From an uncultured bacterium (GTDB lineage: Bacteria; Planctomycetota; UBA8108; UBA1146), in assembly GCA_913056395.1 (NCBI GenBank), contig CAJXMG010000003.1, forward strand, positions 1 to 64,000: a stretch of 64,000 nt of DNA, read 5' to 3'. The stretch's first letter is position 1; each line of letters starts with the position of its first letter. Positions 1 through 10,400 of the stretch are shown in pieces. The translations under genes and the position numbers were made by a program. The notes below the pieces were generated by a model. That model ran no database searches. It saw nothing but the letters and a program-made list of their open reading frames with translations, and was not told the DNA's origin.

Positions 1-541
1 AGTAGGCGAGCATGCCGCTGATCTTGCTGCCATCCATCAACAGGTCGATGGCGATGCACTCCATGTGCACGTCCATGCCCTGGTGAATGCCGTGGTCCTG
101 CAGGGTGCGGATCAGCTCGAGACCGGTGCGGTCGCCGACGTGGGCGAGGCGCGGGTAACGGTGTCCGCCAAAGTTTCTCTGGTTGATCAGACCGGTACGG
201 GTGCGATCGAAAACCGCGCCCCAGTCTTCCAGTTCACGCACACGCTCGGGAGCATCCTGGGCGTGGATCGCCGCCATCTCCCAGACGTTGAGGAACTTGC
301 CGCCGCGCATGGTGTCGCGGAAGTGAACCTTCCAATTGTCGCGGCCGTCGACATTGCCGAGGGCAGCGGCCATGCCGCCTTCCGCCATCACCGTGTGGGC
401 CTTGCCGAGCAGGCTCTTGGTGATGACGCCGGTGTTGAGACCGAGGTTGGAGGTCTCGATGGCGGCGCGCAGTCCGGCACCGCCGGCACCGACGACGAGC
501 ACGTCGTGTTCGATGGTCTGGATCTCGTTGAGATCAATCAT
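1..541 (-). CDS. sdhA: Succinate dehydrogenase/fumarate reductase flavoprotein subunit, N-terminal part
   Basis: This is the first 180 or so residues of the FAD-binding catalytic subunit that oxidises succinate to fumarate; the rest lies beyond the left edge. The N-terminus carries the dinucleotide-binding glycine motif VVGAGGAGLRAA, followed by the family's KSLLGKAHTVMAEGGMAAA segment, where the conserved His for covalent FAD would lie, and by GHRYPRLAHVGDRTG. The ATG at 541 is preceded by a strong AAGGAGG five bases upstream. It starts 12 bases after the membrane subunit, so the two are one operon; the iron-sulfur subunit would be expected further left. The family assignment is secure; the direction of the reaction in the cell is not shown by the sequence. 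Confidence 0.93.
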   Translation of the reverse strand, partial: MIDLNEIQTIEHDVLVVGAGGAGLRAAIETSNLGLNTGVITKSLLGKAHTVMAEGGMAAALGNVDGRDNWKVHFRDTMRGGKFLNVWEMAAIHAQDAPERVRELEDWGAVFDRTRTGLINQRNFGGHRYPRLAHVGDRTGLELIRTLQDHGIHQGMDVHMECIAIDLLMDGSKISGMLAY

Positions 542-553
542 GGGGCCTCCTTC

Positions 554-1531
554 TTATTGTCCGCTGGCCATGGACCACGTGTTGTAATCGGTGATCCAGC
601 CGTTGCAGACGGCCCAGACATACAAATCGGTAAACATCACCCAGAAGAGACTGATCCAGGCGAGCGGCATGTGACGCTCATTGAGCCAGGTCGAACCCTT
701 CCAGATCGCATAGGTCAATCCGGTGCTGCCACTGTTGCCGTTGGCAAAGCGGTTGAGACGGCCGCCGATGACATGTCTCCACGAGTGGCAACCAAAGGTG
801 TAACCACCGAGGAAAACCACGTTGAGCATCATCACCAGGGATCCCACCCCAAAGCCGAACTGGTAGCCGGCGGGGTCGGTACCCGAGACCGCATTCGAGA
901 CCCACGGTGCGCCACTGGCGTCGACCGGCATCCACAGCGCCAGCCAGAAGTCGTAGGTCAGGATGAAGATGAACGCGACCGCGCCATACATGGCATAGCG
1001 GTGCAGGTTCTGGATCAGCAGCAGCTTCGTTTCACCGTGGTAGGTGCCACTCGACAGCGGACACACCGAGCACCCCGCCGGAGATCCGACGAGGCTACGG
1101 TAGTAGGCCTTGCGGTAGTAGTAGCAGGTGCCACGGAAGGAAGCGGGGAAAAGCAGAATGAAGAACGCCGGCGACAGCGGCAGGGCGATGGGCAGCCAGC
1201 CGACCATGCCCTTCCAGAAATCGATGGCTCCCTGGGGCAGGTTGCCCATCAGCGAGTGGAAGGTCGGCGATCCGGCAAAGAAATCCGGGTTGGCGTAAAC
1301 GAGCGGCGAGTAGAAGGGCGACAGGTATGGAGCCGCGTAGTACTCGGTGCCCATGAAGGCGCGGAAATGAACGTAGACGACGAAGGCGCCGAAGCCGAGC
1401 AGTGTCAGCAGGGGACCCTTCTGCCAGAAGTCATTGCGTTGGGTCTGGAGGGCTTCGGTGACGTGACCTCCCAGAGGTCTCTCACCTTTCCTGGGACCAA
1501 ACTTCGTCTGTTCGCTGGTGGCGGTGCTCAT
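554..1531 (-). CDS. Succinate dehydrogenase membrane anchor, Rieske-motif (mycobacterial Sdh1-like) type
   Basis: A 325-residue integral membrane protein with about five hydrophobic segments (roughly 40-58, 110-131, 178-200, 226-246, 290-308). It sits directly upstream of the flavoprotein gene and should anchor the dehydrogenase and pass electrons to quinone. It is not a classic SdhC/SdhD. It resembles the anchor of actinobacterial Sdh1, which is known to hold a membrane-embedded Rieske cluster. Visible candidate ligands are C154, C157 and H165 (GCSVCPLSSGTYHGET) and C248, H249 and H253 (FGCHSWRH). The FRGTCYYYRKAYYRS stretch is also typical of that family. The ATG at 1531 has GAGGAG upstream. 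Naming as SDH anchor rests on context plus remembered motif similarity. Confidence 0.82.
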   Translation of the reverse strand: MSTATSEQTKFGPRKGERPLGGHVTEALQTQRNDFWQKGPLLTLLGFGAFVVYVHFRAFMGTEYYAAPYLSPFYSPLVYANPDFFAGSPTFHSLMGNLPQGAIDFWKGMVGWLPIALPLSPAFFILLFPASFRGTCYYYRKAYYRSLVGSPAGCSVCPLSSGTYHGETKLLLIQNLHRYAMYGAVAFIFILTYDFWLALWMPVDASGAPWVSNAVSGTDPAGYQFGFGVGSLVMMLNVVFLGGYTFGCHSWRHVIGGRLNRFANGNSGSTGLTYAIWKGSTWLNERHMPLAWISLFWVMFTDLYVWAVCNGWITDYNTWSMASGQ

Positions 1532-1736
1532 GCGGTGCCACTCCTCTCCTCGGTCAGAATTCTCGGGAGTCCGGCGGCGGCCCTGATCGGCCCGGCCGGA
1601 GTTGTCCTGAGGATAACGGGAGTGGCCTCCGAGTTCACCCGAACCGGGTCGGAGAACAGGGGTTTCCTGACCCGTGGTGAGGGTTCAGACTCGTTACCGT
1701 AGAAGCCCTTCACAGGAAGGGACAGAGAGGCACGCA

Positions 1737-4700
1737 TTGCCAAAAGAGACTCCTGACAGGGATCCCGAGAATCCTTCAAAGGTCGTTTTACCTGCTGGTG
1801 GCAAATCTGTCAGCGGTGATCGGGGTCGTTTGGCCGAATTGGCGGTGGCCTCTCTGGATCGGGCTCTCTGGAATCTTCGCAGTATTTTGAAAGCGATCGG
1901 CGAGGATCAGATTGACAGATTGTTCACTGCCCTCGCAGAAGCGGCAGATCCGGACTCAGCCCTCGATTGTCTGGAGCGCACCCTCACCGGCAGTTACGGC
2001 TTTCCCAGGGAACTTCTGGAAGAAGGGCGTCTCGAGCGGCTGACCTTCATCTTCGGAGCCGGTGAGCCGATGGCGGATCTGGCCGAAGGACATCTGGTGG
2101 AGATGACCTCTCCCGGTTTTGCAGATCCCCGCGATCCGATGGTCGAAGCACCCACCATCGGCGGGGCCGATGAAACGGCCCGCTTGCGATCCCTCTCCCG
2201 CTGGCATCGTCGCGAACTGTTGCGGATCGTTTGCTGTGAGTTGGATGGCGGGATCGATGTCGAACAGACCGGTGATGCCCTCAGCGAGCTGGCGGACCTG
2301 ACAGTACGTGCCGCGTTTCAGGTGGTCGGCGCGGAAGATCTGCCGATGGGTGTGGTCGCCCTCGGAAAATGGGGTGGTCGCGAACTCAACTTTTCCAGCG
2401 ACATCGACCTCTACTTCCTGCGCGATGACGATTCCGATCCTGGACCGTGCGAGTTGGCGGCACGGGGAATCTTGCGTGTTCTCTCGGGCCACGCCGGAAC
2501 GATTCCCATATACCGCACCGACCTGCGTTTGCGACCGGGGGGAGTCACCGGGCCTTTGGTGCCCACCATCAGTCAGGCGCGCTCCGAGTTTCATGCGGTC
2601 GCAGGAACCTGGGAGCGGATTGTCCATATCCGCAGTCGTGCGGTTCATGATGGCACCCAGGGAATGAAACGACTTCTCAACGAAGTGGCCCACTTCGTCT
2701 TTCAGCGTCCCTTCGATCTGGAAGAGATCCAGAAACTTCAGGGGTGGAAGGAAGTCCTCGAGAGCAGTCCTGCCGGAAAAGATGATTCGGAACTGAAGGT
2801 CGGTTGGGGGGGCATCCGCGATGTGGAATATCTGGTGCAGTTCCTGCAGTTGTTGCATGGACAGGTGCACCGATCCATCCGCGGAGGCAACATCTACCAC
2901 TCGATTCGCCGATTGGGGGCCATCGGTGCACTGACGCCGGCGGAATCGGCGCGGGTTCTCGACGGCTATCGGTTTTTGCGGCGAGTGGAGCATCACTGCA
3001 TGCTCCAGCATCGGCGCCAGTCCTTTAACTTGCCGGAGGATCCGGTCCTGCAACGGGCACTCTCCCGCTCCCTCGGATTTGCGTCGACGGAAGAACTCTT
3101 CAAAGCCCTCGACCTGCGGCGGGATCGTATCCGCAGCATCCTCGAATCACTCTTCCATACCCTCTTCCGCGGTTACGGCGATGAAAGCTCCGGCGAAGTT
3201 CATGTGATCCTCGCTTTCGAACCGAAACCGGAAGTGATCGATCGGGTCTTTGGTCGATATGCTTTCCGTGATCCGCGCAAGGCTTACCAAATGTTGCGGC
3301 GTTTGGCATTCCCCCGACAGACGGGGCTGAGGTCACCGAGGGCGCGTCACTATCTGGCCGCGCTGTTTCCGGTGTTGCTCGATGCCATCAAGTCGACCCC
3401 CGATCCGGATCAGGCGGCACTGATGTTTGTCCAATGTGTAGAGACACTCGGTGCTCCCGCCATCTTCTACAAGCAGCTCACCGAGCGACCGGAGACGTGT
3501 CGCATCTTTGTCGATCTTTTTGGTCGCAGCCGTTACCTCTCCGAGTTGCTGCTCAATCATCCGGGGGTCCTCGATGAAGTGGTCGACCGTGTACGCACGG
3601 TCCGTCGGGCAACTCTGGAGAGCCTGCTCGATGAGCTGCGCTCGATTCTTGATGGGGTCACTGACGAGAATGAGATCGCCCGTCGTATCCAGGAATTCCG
3701 CGCCCTGCATTTCATCCACATCGGAATCCTTGATCTGAGTGGGCGTCTGCCCCTGGATCGTGTGCTGGTTTCCCTGTCGACGGTTGCCCGCGCCATCCTC
3801 ACGGTGATCGATGAAATCTGTCTCCAGCGGACGAGGGAGTTGCTGGGGGATCTGCAGGTCGATCCGGAAAACCCTGCACGCCATACCATCCTCGCTCTCG
3901 GTCGGTTGGGTGGGGACGAGGTGGGATACGCCAGTGATCTCGACCTGATTCTGGTCCATGACGGTTTCGGAACCACAGCGGATGGACAACCGGAGAGAGT
4001 CTTCTGGTCCCAGCACCTGAAGGCGGTCACCGAGATGATCGGTCGACCGGGAACCGGTGGTCCACTTTACGAAGTCGATCTGAGATTGCGCCCGGATGGT
4101 GCCGGGGGAGCACTGGTCTCCCGCTTCGATGAGTTCCGCGATTACTTTCTGGGTGAACGCTCCCAACTGTGGGAGCACCAGGCTCTCGTGCGCAGCAGTG
4201 CCGCCTGTGGCGATGCTGCTTTGGCAACGGACGTGATGCAGTGGATCAATGAACACCTGGGTCGCCACGTGGAGCCGGAGCAGATTGCGCTGGAATTGGG
4301 TGAGATGCACGAGCGCCGTCGTCAGGCGGGGCGCAAGACCGGGATCGATTTCCGCACAGGTCCCGGGGGATTGATCGACATCGAATTTCTGGTGCAGAGT
4401 CTCGTGCTTCGTCATCACCGCGATCACCCGGAGATTCGTCAGCCTTCCACGGCGGCGGCGATCTCAGCCCTCGCCAAAAGCGGTGTGATCGAAAGCGATG
4501 ACGCGTTGATCCTGCGCACGGCGTACCACTTCCTCAGACTGGTCGAGAATCGCCTGTCGATGATGCACCGGGCCAGTATCAAGGCCGTTTCCGAAGAGGA
4601 TGCCAGTCTTCGTGAGTTGGCGATCCGTATCGGTTTCGAGGCGACTCTGGCGGGTCAACCGGAGGAGCGTTTACGGATCGAATTGGATGTCCACACCGAC

Positions 4701-4748
4701 AGGGTGCAGGAGATCTTCCAGCGGCTCCAACAGCGAAGTGCCAACTAG
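1737..4748 (+). CDS. glnE: Bifunctional glutamine synthetase adenylyltransferase/deadenylylase
   Basis: GlnE switches glutamine synthetase off and on by adding or removing AMP in response to nitrogen status. Both nucleotidyltransferase domains are visible: the N-terminal one around 2365-2412 (GKWGGRELNFSSDIDL) and the C-terminal one around 3898-3963 (GRLGGDEVGYASDLDL). Each is followed by its helical domain (GGIRDVEYLVQFLQ and GGLIDIEFLVQSLV). The length, about 1003 residues, is near the family norm. I place the start at the TTG at 1737 because GAGAGG lies six bases before it; the frame is open back to a GTG at 1674, but that extension is low in complexity and overlaps the divergent promoter zone. 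No glnA or glnB is in view. The stop overlaps that of the next, convergent gene. Confidence 0.95.
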   Translation: MPKETPDRDPENPSKVVLPAGGKSVSGDRGRLAELAVASLDRALWNLRSILKAIGEDQIDRLFTALAEAADPDSALDCLERTLTGSYGFPRELLEEGRLERLTFIFGAGEPMADLAEGHLVEMTSPGFADPRDPMVEAPTIGGADETARLRSLSRWHRRELLRIVCCELDGGIDVEQTGDALSELADLTVRAAFQVVGAEDLPMGVVALGKWGGRELNFSSDIDLYFLRDDDSDPGPCELAARGILRVLSGHAGTIPIYRTDLRLRPGGVTGPLVPTISQARSEFHAVAGTWERIVHIRSRAVHDGTQGMKRLLNEVAHFVFQRPFDLEEIQKLQGWKEVLESSPAGKDDSELKVGWGGIRDVEYLVQFLQLLHGQVHRSIRGGNIYHSIRRLGAIGALTPAESARVLDGYRFLRRVEHHCMLQHRRQSFNLPEDPVLQRALSRSLGFASTEELFKALDLRRDRIRSILESLFHTLFRGYGDESSGEVHVILAFEPKPEVIDRVFGRYAFRDPRKAYQMLRRLAFPRQTGLRSPRARHYLAALFPVLLDAIKSTPDPDQAALMFVQCVETLGAPAIFYKQLTERPETCRIFVDLFGRSRYLSELLLNHPGVLDEVVDRVRTVRRATLESLLDELRSILDGVTDENEIARRIQEFRALHFIHIGILDLSGRLPLDRVLVSLSTVARAILTVIDEICLQRTRELLGDLQVDPENPARHTILALGRLGGDEVGYASDLDLILVHDGFGTTADGQPERVFWSQHLKAVTEMIGRPGTGGPLYEVDLRLRPDGAGGALVSRFDEFRDYFLGERSQLWEHQALVRSSAACGDAALATDVMQWINEHLGRHVEPEQIALELGEMHERRRQAGRKTGIDFRTGPGGLIDIEFLVQSLVLRHHRDHPEIRQPSTAAAISALAKSGVIESDDALILRTAYHFLRLVENRLSMMHRASIKAVSEEDASLRELAIRIGFEATLAGQPEERLRIELDVHTDRVQEIFQRLQQRSAN

Positions 4749-5815
4749 TCGGTCCCGGTTCCCATCAACCACTCAGCGGCACAATTGATCACGTCGTCCG
4801 CGGCAGAGCTGCGGGCCAGATCGTGAACGCAAAGATCCTCGTATCGTGCCAGACGATGCGGTCGTGCCGGATCGAGTGATTCCCGCAGTTTCGGTGCCCA
4901 GCGCAACAATCCGTTGTTGTTGACGATGGGGTCGAATCCGGGGGCGATGGCGTAGGTGGGTGTCCGCACCTCGCGCACCTTGGAGTGGGCCCGTCCCATG
5001 GAGGGCAACAAGCGGCCGAGGAAACACATCGGCAGGAACAATTGCTGCAAGGGGTCCGCCGGGTGCAGTTCCTGTTCGTCCGGCAGATCGCTGACATGGT
5101 GAGACGCCCAGCGTCCATCTGATTGCAGATCGAGGGCCCGGGCAGTCAGTCGCTGAAGGAATGCCAGTGGTTTCAGCGGTGGGAAGGTCGACATGAAGTA
5201 CGCCTTCGCAGCTGCGAGGCGTGAAAGAAGATCGTCTGCAAAGGGCGGCGGTGCGAGGGCAGGAGCGGTGAGCACCAGACCCTTCGGGGCGCTGGCCATA
5301 TCGCGGTCGATTTTTTCCAATGCCCGGATGGCGGCCAGGCCACCCATGCTGTGGGCCCAGATGAAATGGGGGCGACGCGATTCGTTGCCGTCTCCACCAC
5401 TCCACAGGAAGCAGCGCTCCACCGCTTCGATGATGGAATCGAAGCAGGTGCTGTTGAGTTCGCGGGTTCGATTCTGACGAACCGATTCCAGATGCTGACG
5501 ATCGGTCTCGTCCATCTCGCCGATCATCTTCAGGGTCTGGGAGGCATCGGCACTGTCGAGATAGCAACGCATCAGTTGCTGATGGGCATCACTGCCATCG
5601 CCACCGTGTCCAGGGAGGTCCGGCAATCGGCAGGCGAAACCCCTGTCTGCCAGATCGGAAGCGAGGGGCAGCATTCGACCGGCGTGCTCACCGAGTCCGT
5701 GGACGATGAGGATCTCGGAATGAATCTCTCCGGAAGCGGGTGTCAGTCGCCAGTGGGGAACCGGGTGAATGCGGTGCTCCAGATGGTGCTGGCCTCTGCG
5801 GGTTCGGGTTTTCAT
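4745..5815 (-). CDS. Alpha/beta hydrolase, monoacylglycerol lipase/serine aminopeptidase S33-like
   Basis: A 356-residue cytoplasmic alpha/beta hydrolase. HGLGEHAGR near residue 40 gives the oxyanion loop and AHSMGGLAAI near residue 150 gives the nucleophile elbow with catalytic Ser. A longer than usual insertion (about residues 85-135) separates them. No signal peptide is seen. This is the Hydrolase_4 group, which includes monoacylglycerol lipases and lysophospholipases; the actual substrate cannot be read from the sequence. It converges on glnE, and the two stop codons share the tetranucleotide CTAG (4745-4748). The start ATG has only a weak ribosome-binding site. Confidence 0.85.
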   Translation of the reverse strand: MKTRTRRGQHHLEHRIHPVPHWRLTPASGEIHSEILIVHGLGEHAGRMLPLASDLADRGFACRLPDLPGHGGDGSDAHQQLMRCYLDSADASQTLKMIGEMDETDRQHLESVRQNRTRELNSTCFDSIIEAVERCFLWSGGDGNESRRPHFIWAHSMGGLAAIRALEKIDRDMASAPKGLVLTAPALAPPPFADDLLSRLAAAKAYFMSTFPPLKPLAFLQRLTARALDLQSDGRWASHHVSDLPDEQELHPADPLQQLFLPMCFLGRLLPSMGRAHSKVREVRTPTYAIAPGFDPIVNNNGLLRWAPKLRESLDPARPHRLARYEDLCVHDLARSSAADDVINCAAEWLMGTGTD

Positions 5816-5911
5816 CGGTCAGGATCACTTTCCGCTGGGTGTCACGGGCAGGGCTCTCCCTGTCACGCCCCCAAATTACCACGGGGGTGGAAAAAGTGAA
5901 TTCGACCTGAC

Positions 5912-7399
5912 TCAGACAAGGATGTCTTTGACCAGGTTTCCGTGGACATCGGTGAGGCGGAAATCCCGGCCCTGATAGGGGTAGACCAGTCTTTCATGGT
6001 CGATGCCGAGGAGGTGGAGGATGGTCGCATTGAGGTCGTGCACGTGGACCGGATCACGGGTGATGTTGTAGGAGAAGTCGTCGGTTTCGCCGTGGACGTA
6101 GCCCTGTTTGATGCCACCCCCGGCGAGCCACATGCTGAAACAGCGGGGGTGGTGATCGCGGCCGTAGTTCTCCATCGTCAAGGGTCCCTGGCAGTAAATG
6201 GTGCGGCCAAACTCGCCGCCCCAGATGACGAGGGTGTCATCGAGGAGACCCCGCTGTTCGAGATCACGGATCAGGGCCGCACTCGGCTGATCCACATCGG
6301 CGCACTGGCGACGGATCGTTTCCGGCAACAGTTCGTGCTGGTCCCAGCCGCGGTGATAGATCTGCACGAAGCGGACATCCCGTTCGATCATGCGGCGGGC
6401 GAGGAGACAGCAGGAAGCAAAGGTGCCCGGCTTGTCGACGTCGGGTCCGTACATCTGTTTGACGTGTTCCGGTTCATCTTTGGTGTCGACCAACTCCGGT
6501 ACGGAGGTCTGCATCCGGTACGCCATCTCGTACTGGGCGATGCGTGCCACCGTTTCCGGGTCTCCGATGGCATCGACCACCTTGCCATTGAGACGGGCGA
6601 GGGAGTCGAGCATCTGCCGGCGTGTGGTGCGCTCCACTCCCGGGGGATCGGAAAGATACAGCACCGGATCACCGATGGAGCGCAGGGAGACTCCCTGATA
6701 TTCGGAAGGCAACATGCCCGCACCCCAAAGTCGTTCGAAGAGTGCTTGCGCAGAACGGCGTCCGGTCCATGTGGCCTGCATCACCATGAAGGCGGGCAGG
6801 CTTGAGTTCATCGAACCGAGGCCGTAGTTGAGCCAGGAACCGAGACTTGGGCGGCCCGGTTGTTGGCTGCCGGTCTGCATGAAGGTCATCGCCGGGTCGT
6901 GATTGATCGCTTCGGTGAACATCGATTTGATGATGGTGATGCGATCGGCGATGCCGGCGGTATGTGGCAGCAACTCGCTGATCTCCGCCCCGGACGGGCC
7001 GTAGCGGTCAAATTCGAAGCGACTCGGGGCTACCGGAAAACGGGCCTGACCACTGGTCATCGTCGTCAGTCGTTGGCCATCGATAATCGATTCGGGCAGA
7101 TCCTTGTCGAAGAGGTCGACCATCTTCGGTTTGTGGTCGAAGAGGTCCATCTGCGATGGGGCCCCCGACATGAAGAGGGAGATGACCCGTTTGATCTTCG
7201 GCGGGTGATGCGGTTGCAGCAGGCTGCCCGCTCTTCCCAGAGAAGTCAGGTCTGCGGATGGGACATCACCGCCGAGAAGCGGTGACCCTTCGAGACCGGA
7301 GAGGGCTGCGAGACCGAGGGTGGAGCCCACTGTGGCGAGGGAGCGGCCAAAGAACTGGCGCCGGGTTTCCTGAATGTTGATTTCCAGTTCAGGGTCCAT
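5912..7399 (-). CDS. DUF1501 protein, Tat-exported
   Basis: A 495-residue protein of the DUF1501 family (alkaline-phosphatase-like fold, sulfatase relatives), very common in Planctomycetota. The N-terminus shows a twin-arginine signal ([20 protein letters not shown]). Diagnostic family stretches are visible: [18 protein letters not shown] near the start of the mature part, [17 protein letters not shown] near the C-terminus, and the closing region [19 protein letters not shown]. The gene follows the large cytochrome-domain gene after three bases and the two form the usual planctomycete pair. The pair is generally linked to periplasmic breakdown of complex organic matter, but the chemistry of the family is not established. 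Confidence 0.93.
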   Translation of the reverse strand: MDPELEINIQETRRQFFGRSLATVGSTLGLAALSGLEGSPLLGGDVPSADLTSLGRAGSLLQPHHPPKIKRVISLFMSGAPSQMDLFDHKPKMVDLFDKDLPESIIDGQRLTTMTSGQARFPVAPSRFEFDRYGPSGAEISELLPHTAGIADRITIIKSMFTEAINHDPAMTFMQTGSQQPGRPSLGSWLNYGLGSMNSSLPAFMVMQATWTGRRSAQALFERLWGAGMLPSEYQGVSLRSIGDPVLYLSDPPGVERTTRRQMLDSLARLNGKVVDAIGDPETVARIAQYEMAYRMQTSVPELVDTKDEPEHVKQMYGPDVDKPGTFASCCLLARRMIERDVRFVQIYHRGWDQHELLPETIRRQCADVDQPSAALIRDLEQRGLLDDTLVIWGGEFGRTIYCQGPLTMENYGRDHHPRCFSMWLAGGGIKQGYVHGETDDFSYNITRDPVHVHDLNATILHLLGIDHERLVYPYQGRDFRLTDVHGNLVKDILV

Positions 7400-7402
7400 C
7401 GC

Positions 7403-10400
7403 TCAGCCTTTCGTCACGACTTCATCGAGGTTCAGGATCAGGTGGCACAACATCATCCATGCGGCGTGTTCGCCCGCTTCCAGCTCCATGTCCCGTGCCA
7501 TTTCGCCGACAGAGAGCAACTCTTCCGCCTGTTGCGGATCCCTCTCCCAGGTTGAACGCATCGTTTGCAGGTAAGCCTGCAATTCCCCGATCTCTTCGGC
7601 GGAAGGATGGCGGGAGGTGGCCATTCGCCACAGGCGCGTGATGCGTGCCGTGTCATCGAGCGTCGCTGAATCATTGAGCAGGTTGCGGGCCCAGATGCGG
7701 GCTGCTTCCAGGTATTGCACATCATTCATCAGAACCAGTGCCTGCATCGGCGTGTTGGTCCGTTCCCGTTTGACGACGCAGGTTTCCCGGTTCGGCGCAT
7801 CAAAGATGGCCAGATAGGGGGGTGGACTGGTGCGTTTCCAGAAGGTGTACACACTGCGGCGGTAGAGATTCTCACCGGAGTCGCGAACAAAGTTGACGGT
7901 GTTGCTGTCAACGTAACCGACCGCTTTCCACAGACCCTCCGGCTGGTAGGGCTTGACTCCAGGGCCGCCCATCTTTTCCACGAGCAGACCGGAGAGGAAG
8001 AGGGCCTGATCGCGGATCACTTCCGCATCGAGACGGAAGCGGGAGCCACGACCGAGGAGTCGATTGCGCGGATCCTCATCGCGGACCAGGGCATCGGCTC
8101 CGGTCTGCATCCGATAGGTGTCGGTGGTCATGAGTGAGCGAATGAACTGTTTCAGATCCCAGTCGCGGGCGATGAAATCGCGGGCGAGGTGGTCGAGCAG
8201 TTCCGGGTGACTGGGCCATTCTCCCTGCAATCCGAAGTCTTCGGAGGTGCCGACGAGACCGGTGCCAAAAAGCTGCTGCCAGATGCGATTGACGGTCACC
8301 CGTGAGAAGAGCGGGTGTTGCGGATCGACAAGCCAGCGGGCGAGGCCGAGTCGATTGGCGGTTTCACCTTCCGGCAGGGGCGGCAGGAAGGCGGGGACCG
8401 ACGGCGGAATCGGTTCACCGGTGGGCTGGTCGTACTGACCCCGTTTGAGCAGACGGGTTGAACGCATCTCCATCCGTTCCGCCGCGACCAGAGTTGTCGG
8501 AATCTGACCCTTCAACTGATCCAGTTCGGTGCGACGGGATTCGATCTCACCAAGAAGAACCCCGTATTCGGGACTGTGGCGCGAGCGGTAGAAATCGCGG
8601 CGAAGGGTCACGCTTCTTTCATCGGCGGCGGGAACAGGGCCTGTGAGGAGGGACTCCCATTCGAGGGCGTCTCCAAAACCACTGAGGCCAAAGTCATCCC
8701 AGTAGACCTTACCGCCAAACTGGGTGAAGGCGATCCCGTTGATCTTGTCCCCCGCTTTGAGGCCGACCTTTTCCAGATCGAGAAGGAGGCGGACCCACTC
8801 ACCGGTGGGAGGCAGTTCACCCAGAGGACGATGGCCCGGGGTATCGACCCCGGTTCCACCATAGGTGACCCGGTCCTCGCCCCAGAAACCGCGGTGTTCC
8901 CATGAGCCGTTGAGATTGACCTGCAGCATCACCGTTTGCGGGGGAGTGTCTGCGTCGAGATACACCCATGCGTAGAGCTGATCTCCCTGACGCATCGTTC
9001 GCGGTTCGCGAACATGAACGAAGTAGTGCTGAATGATGCGATCCGCATCGGTCTGCTGTAGACGGCTGCGCTTTCCGGAATGGATGCGGTGTTCCGGTCC
9101 CTCGACCCAATTCCAGTCCACCTCCGGGCCGTCATTGACGACCATGCCGGAAGCGGGGACTTCGTCATCGCCCCAGATCCGATCTTCGGATGCGGGCATG
9201 AAATCCTCAGCGACCGCGAGACGCACACGCCCCAGGGCATGCCCGGGATAGCGACTGCCAAAGTGCAACTGGAAGGTGACCTTTACGGGGCCTTCCGTTC
9301 CCCAGGGGTCGTCACTGGCAAAGATGGCGAGTCGTCGTTCCTTGCGATTGAAGCCTTCCACCGCCCAGCCGTCATCGAGGGAAATGTTGCCATCGATGGC
9401 GGCACTGACGGGCCAGTTCGGTTGCTGGTGATCCGCATAGGCGTGGTTCCATGCAATCTTCATCGGCTCGCCGGTGACTTCTCCCGCGTCGTTTACAGCA
9501 ACCGCTTCCCCCTCGATTTCGGTGAGAACGATGTTGCTGTTGCCGGAGCGGCCCGGGCCTTTCCCCGGAAGTGAATCATCGAGAAGACCCTCGATACGCA
9601 GAGCCCGATAGCGACCACCTTCGACGATCATCGAAAAGGTGTAGGTGTCCCGGTCGGGATTGTTGCCGACGGCGAGAAGGGATCCGTCATCGAGTCTTTC
9701 AAAGGTAGCTCCACCAGTGGTGGTGGCACTCTGCGGATCGACGGCAGTCCAGCGATCGGAGTCTGCGAGCCAAGATGCTTCGTATACCGCTTGAGCCTGA
9801 TCCATCTCTGCGTTGGGCTGGGACTTCTGTTCTTCCAGAGAAGCCAGGTCGGTTTCCAGTTCCTGTTGTCGACTTTGCTGCGTTTCGGATGGCACCGAAA
9901 CCACCGGCGGATGGGCCTTGGCATTGCCATCCATCTCCGCCTCGGCGGTGTTGTTGAAGAAGCTGTAGAGACCGAAGTATTCCTCCTGGGAAACCGGATC
10001 AAACTTGTGATCGTGGCACTGGGCACAGCCCAGGGTCAAACCGAGAAAGACGGTACCGAAGGTGTTGGTGCGATCGACCGAATAGATCATGCGGTACTCT
10101 TCGTTGATGGCCCCGCCCTCGCTGGTGGTCGGATGGGCACGGACGAAACCGCTGGAGACTTGATCCTGCAGTGTCGATTCCGGCAGCAGGTCACCCGCCA
10201 ACTGACCGATGACAAATTCGTCATAAGGGGTGTTGGCATTGAAGAGTTCGATGACGCGGTCGCGGTAGGGCCACATCTCGCGATAGTTGTCGAGGTGCAG
10301 TCCATGGGTATCGGCGTAGCGGGCGGCGTCGAGCCAGGTGCGCCCCCAGTGTTCACCGAAGCGGGGTGATGCGAGCAGGCGATCGAGAACCCTTTCCCAG

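Noticed and set aside
65-1702. Long plus-strand open frame (about 545 codons) opposite the SDH genes
   Set aside because: It lies antisense to two clearly recognised genes and its product has no coherent domain; it follows from the GC-rich codon pattern of the other strand.
3333-4427. Minus-strand frame of about 364 codons inside glnE
   Set aside because: Antisense to the conserved C-terminal half of GlnE, with no ribosome-binding site and low-complexity product.
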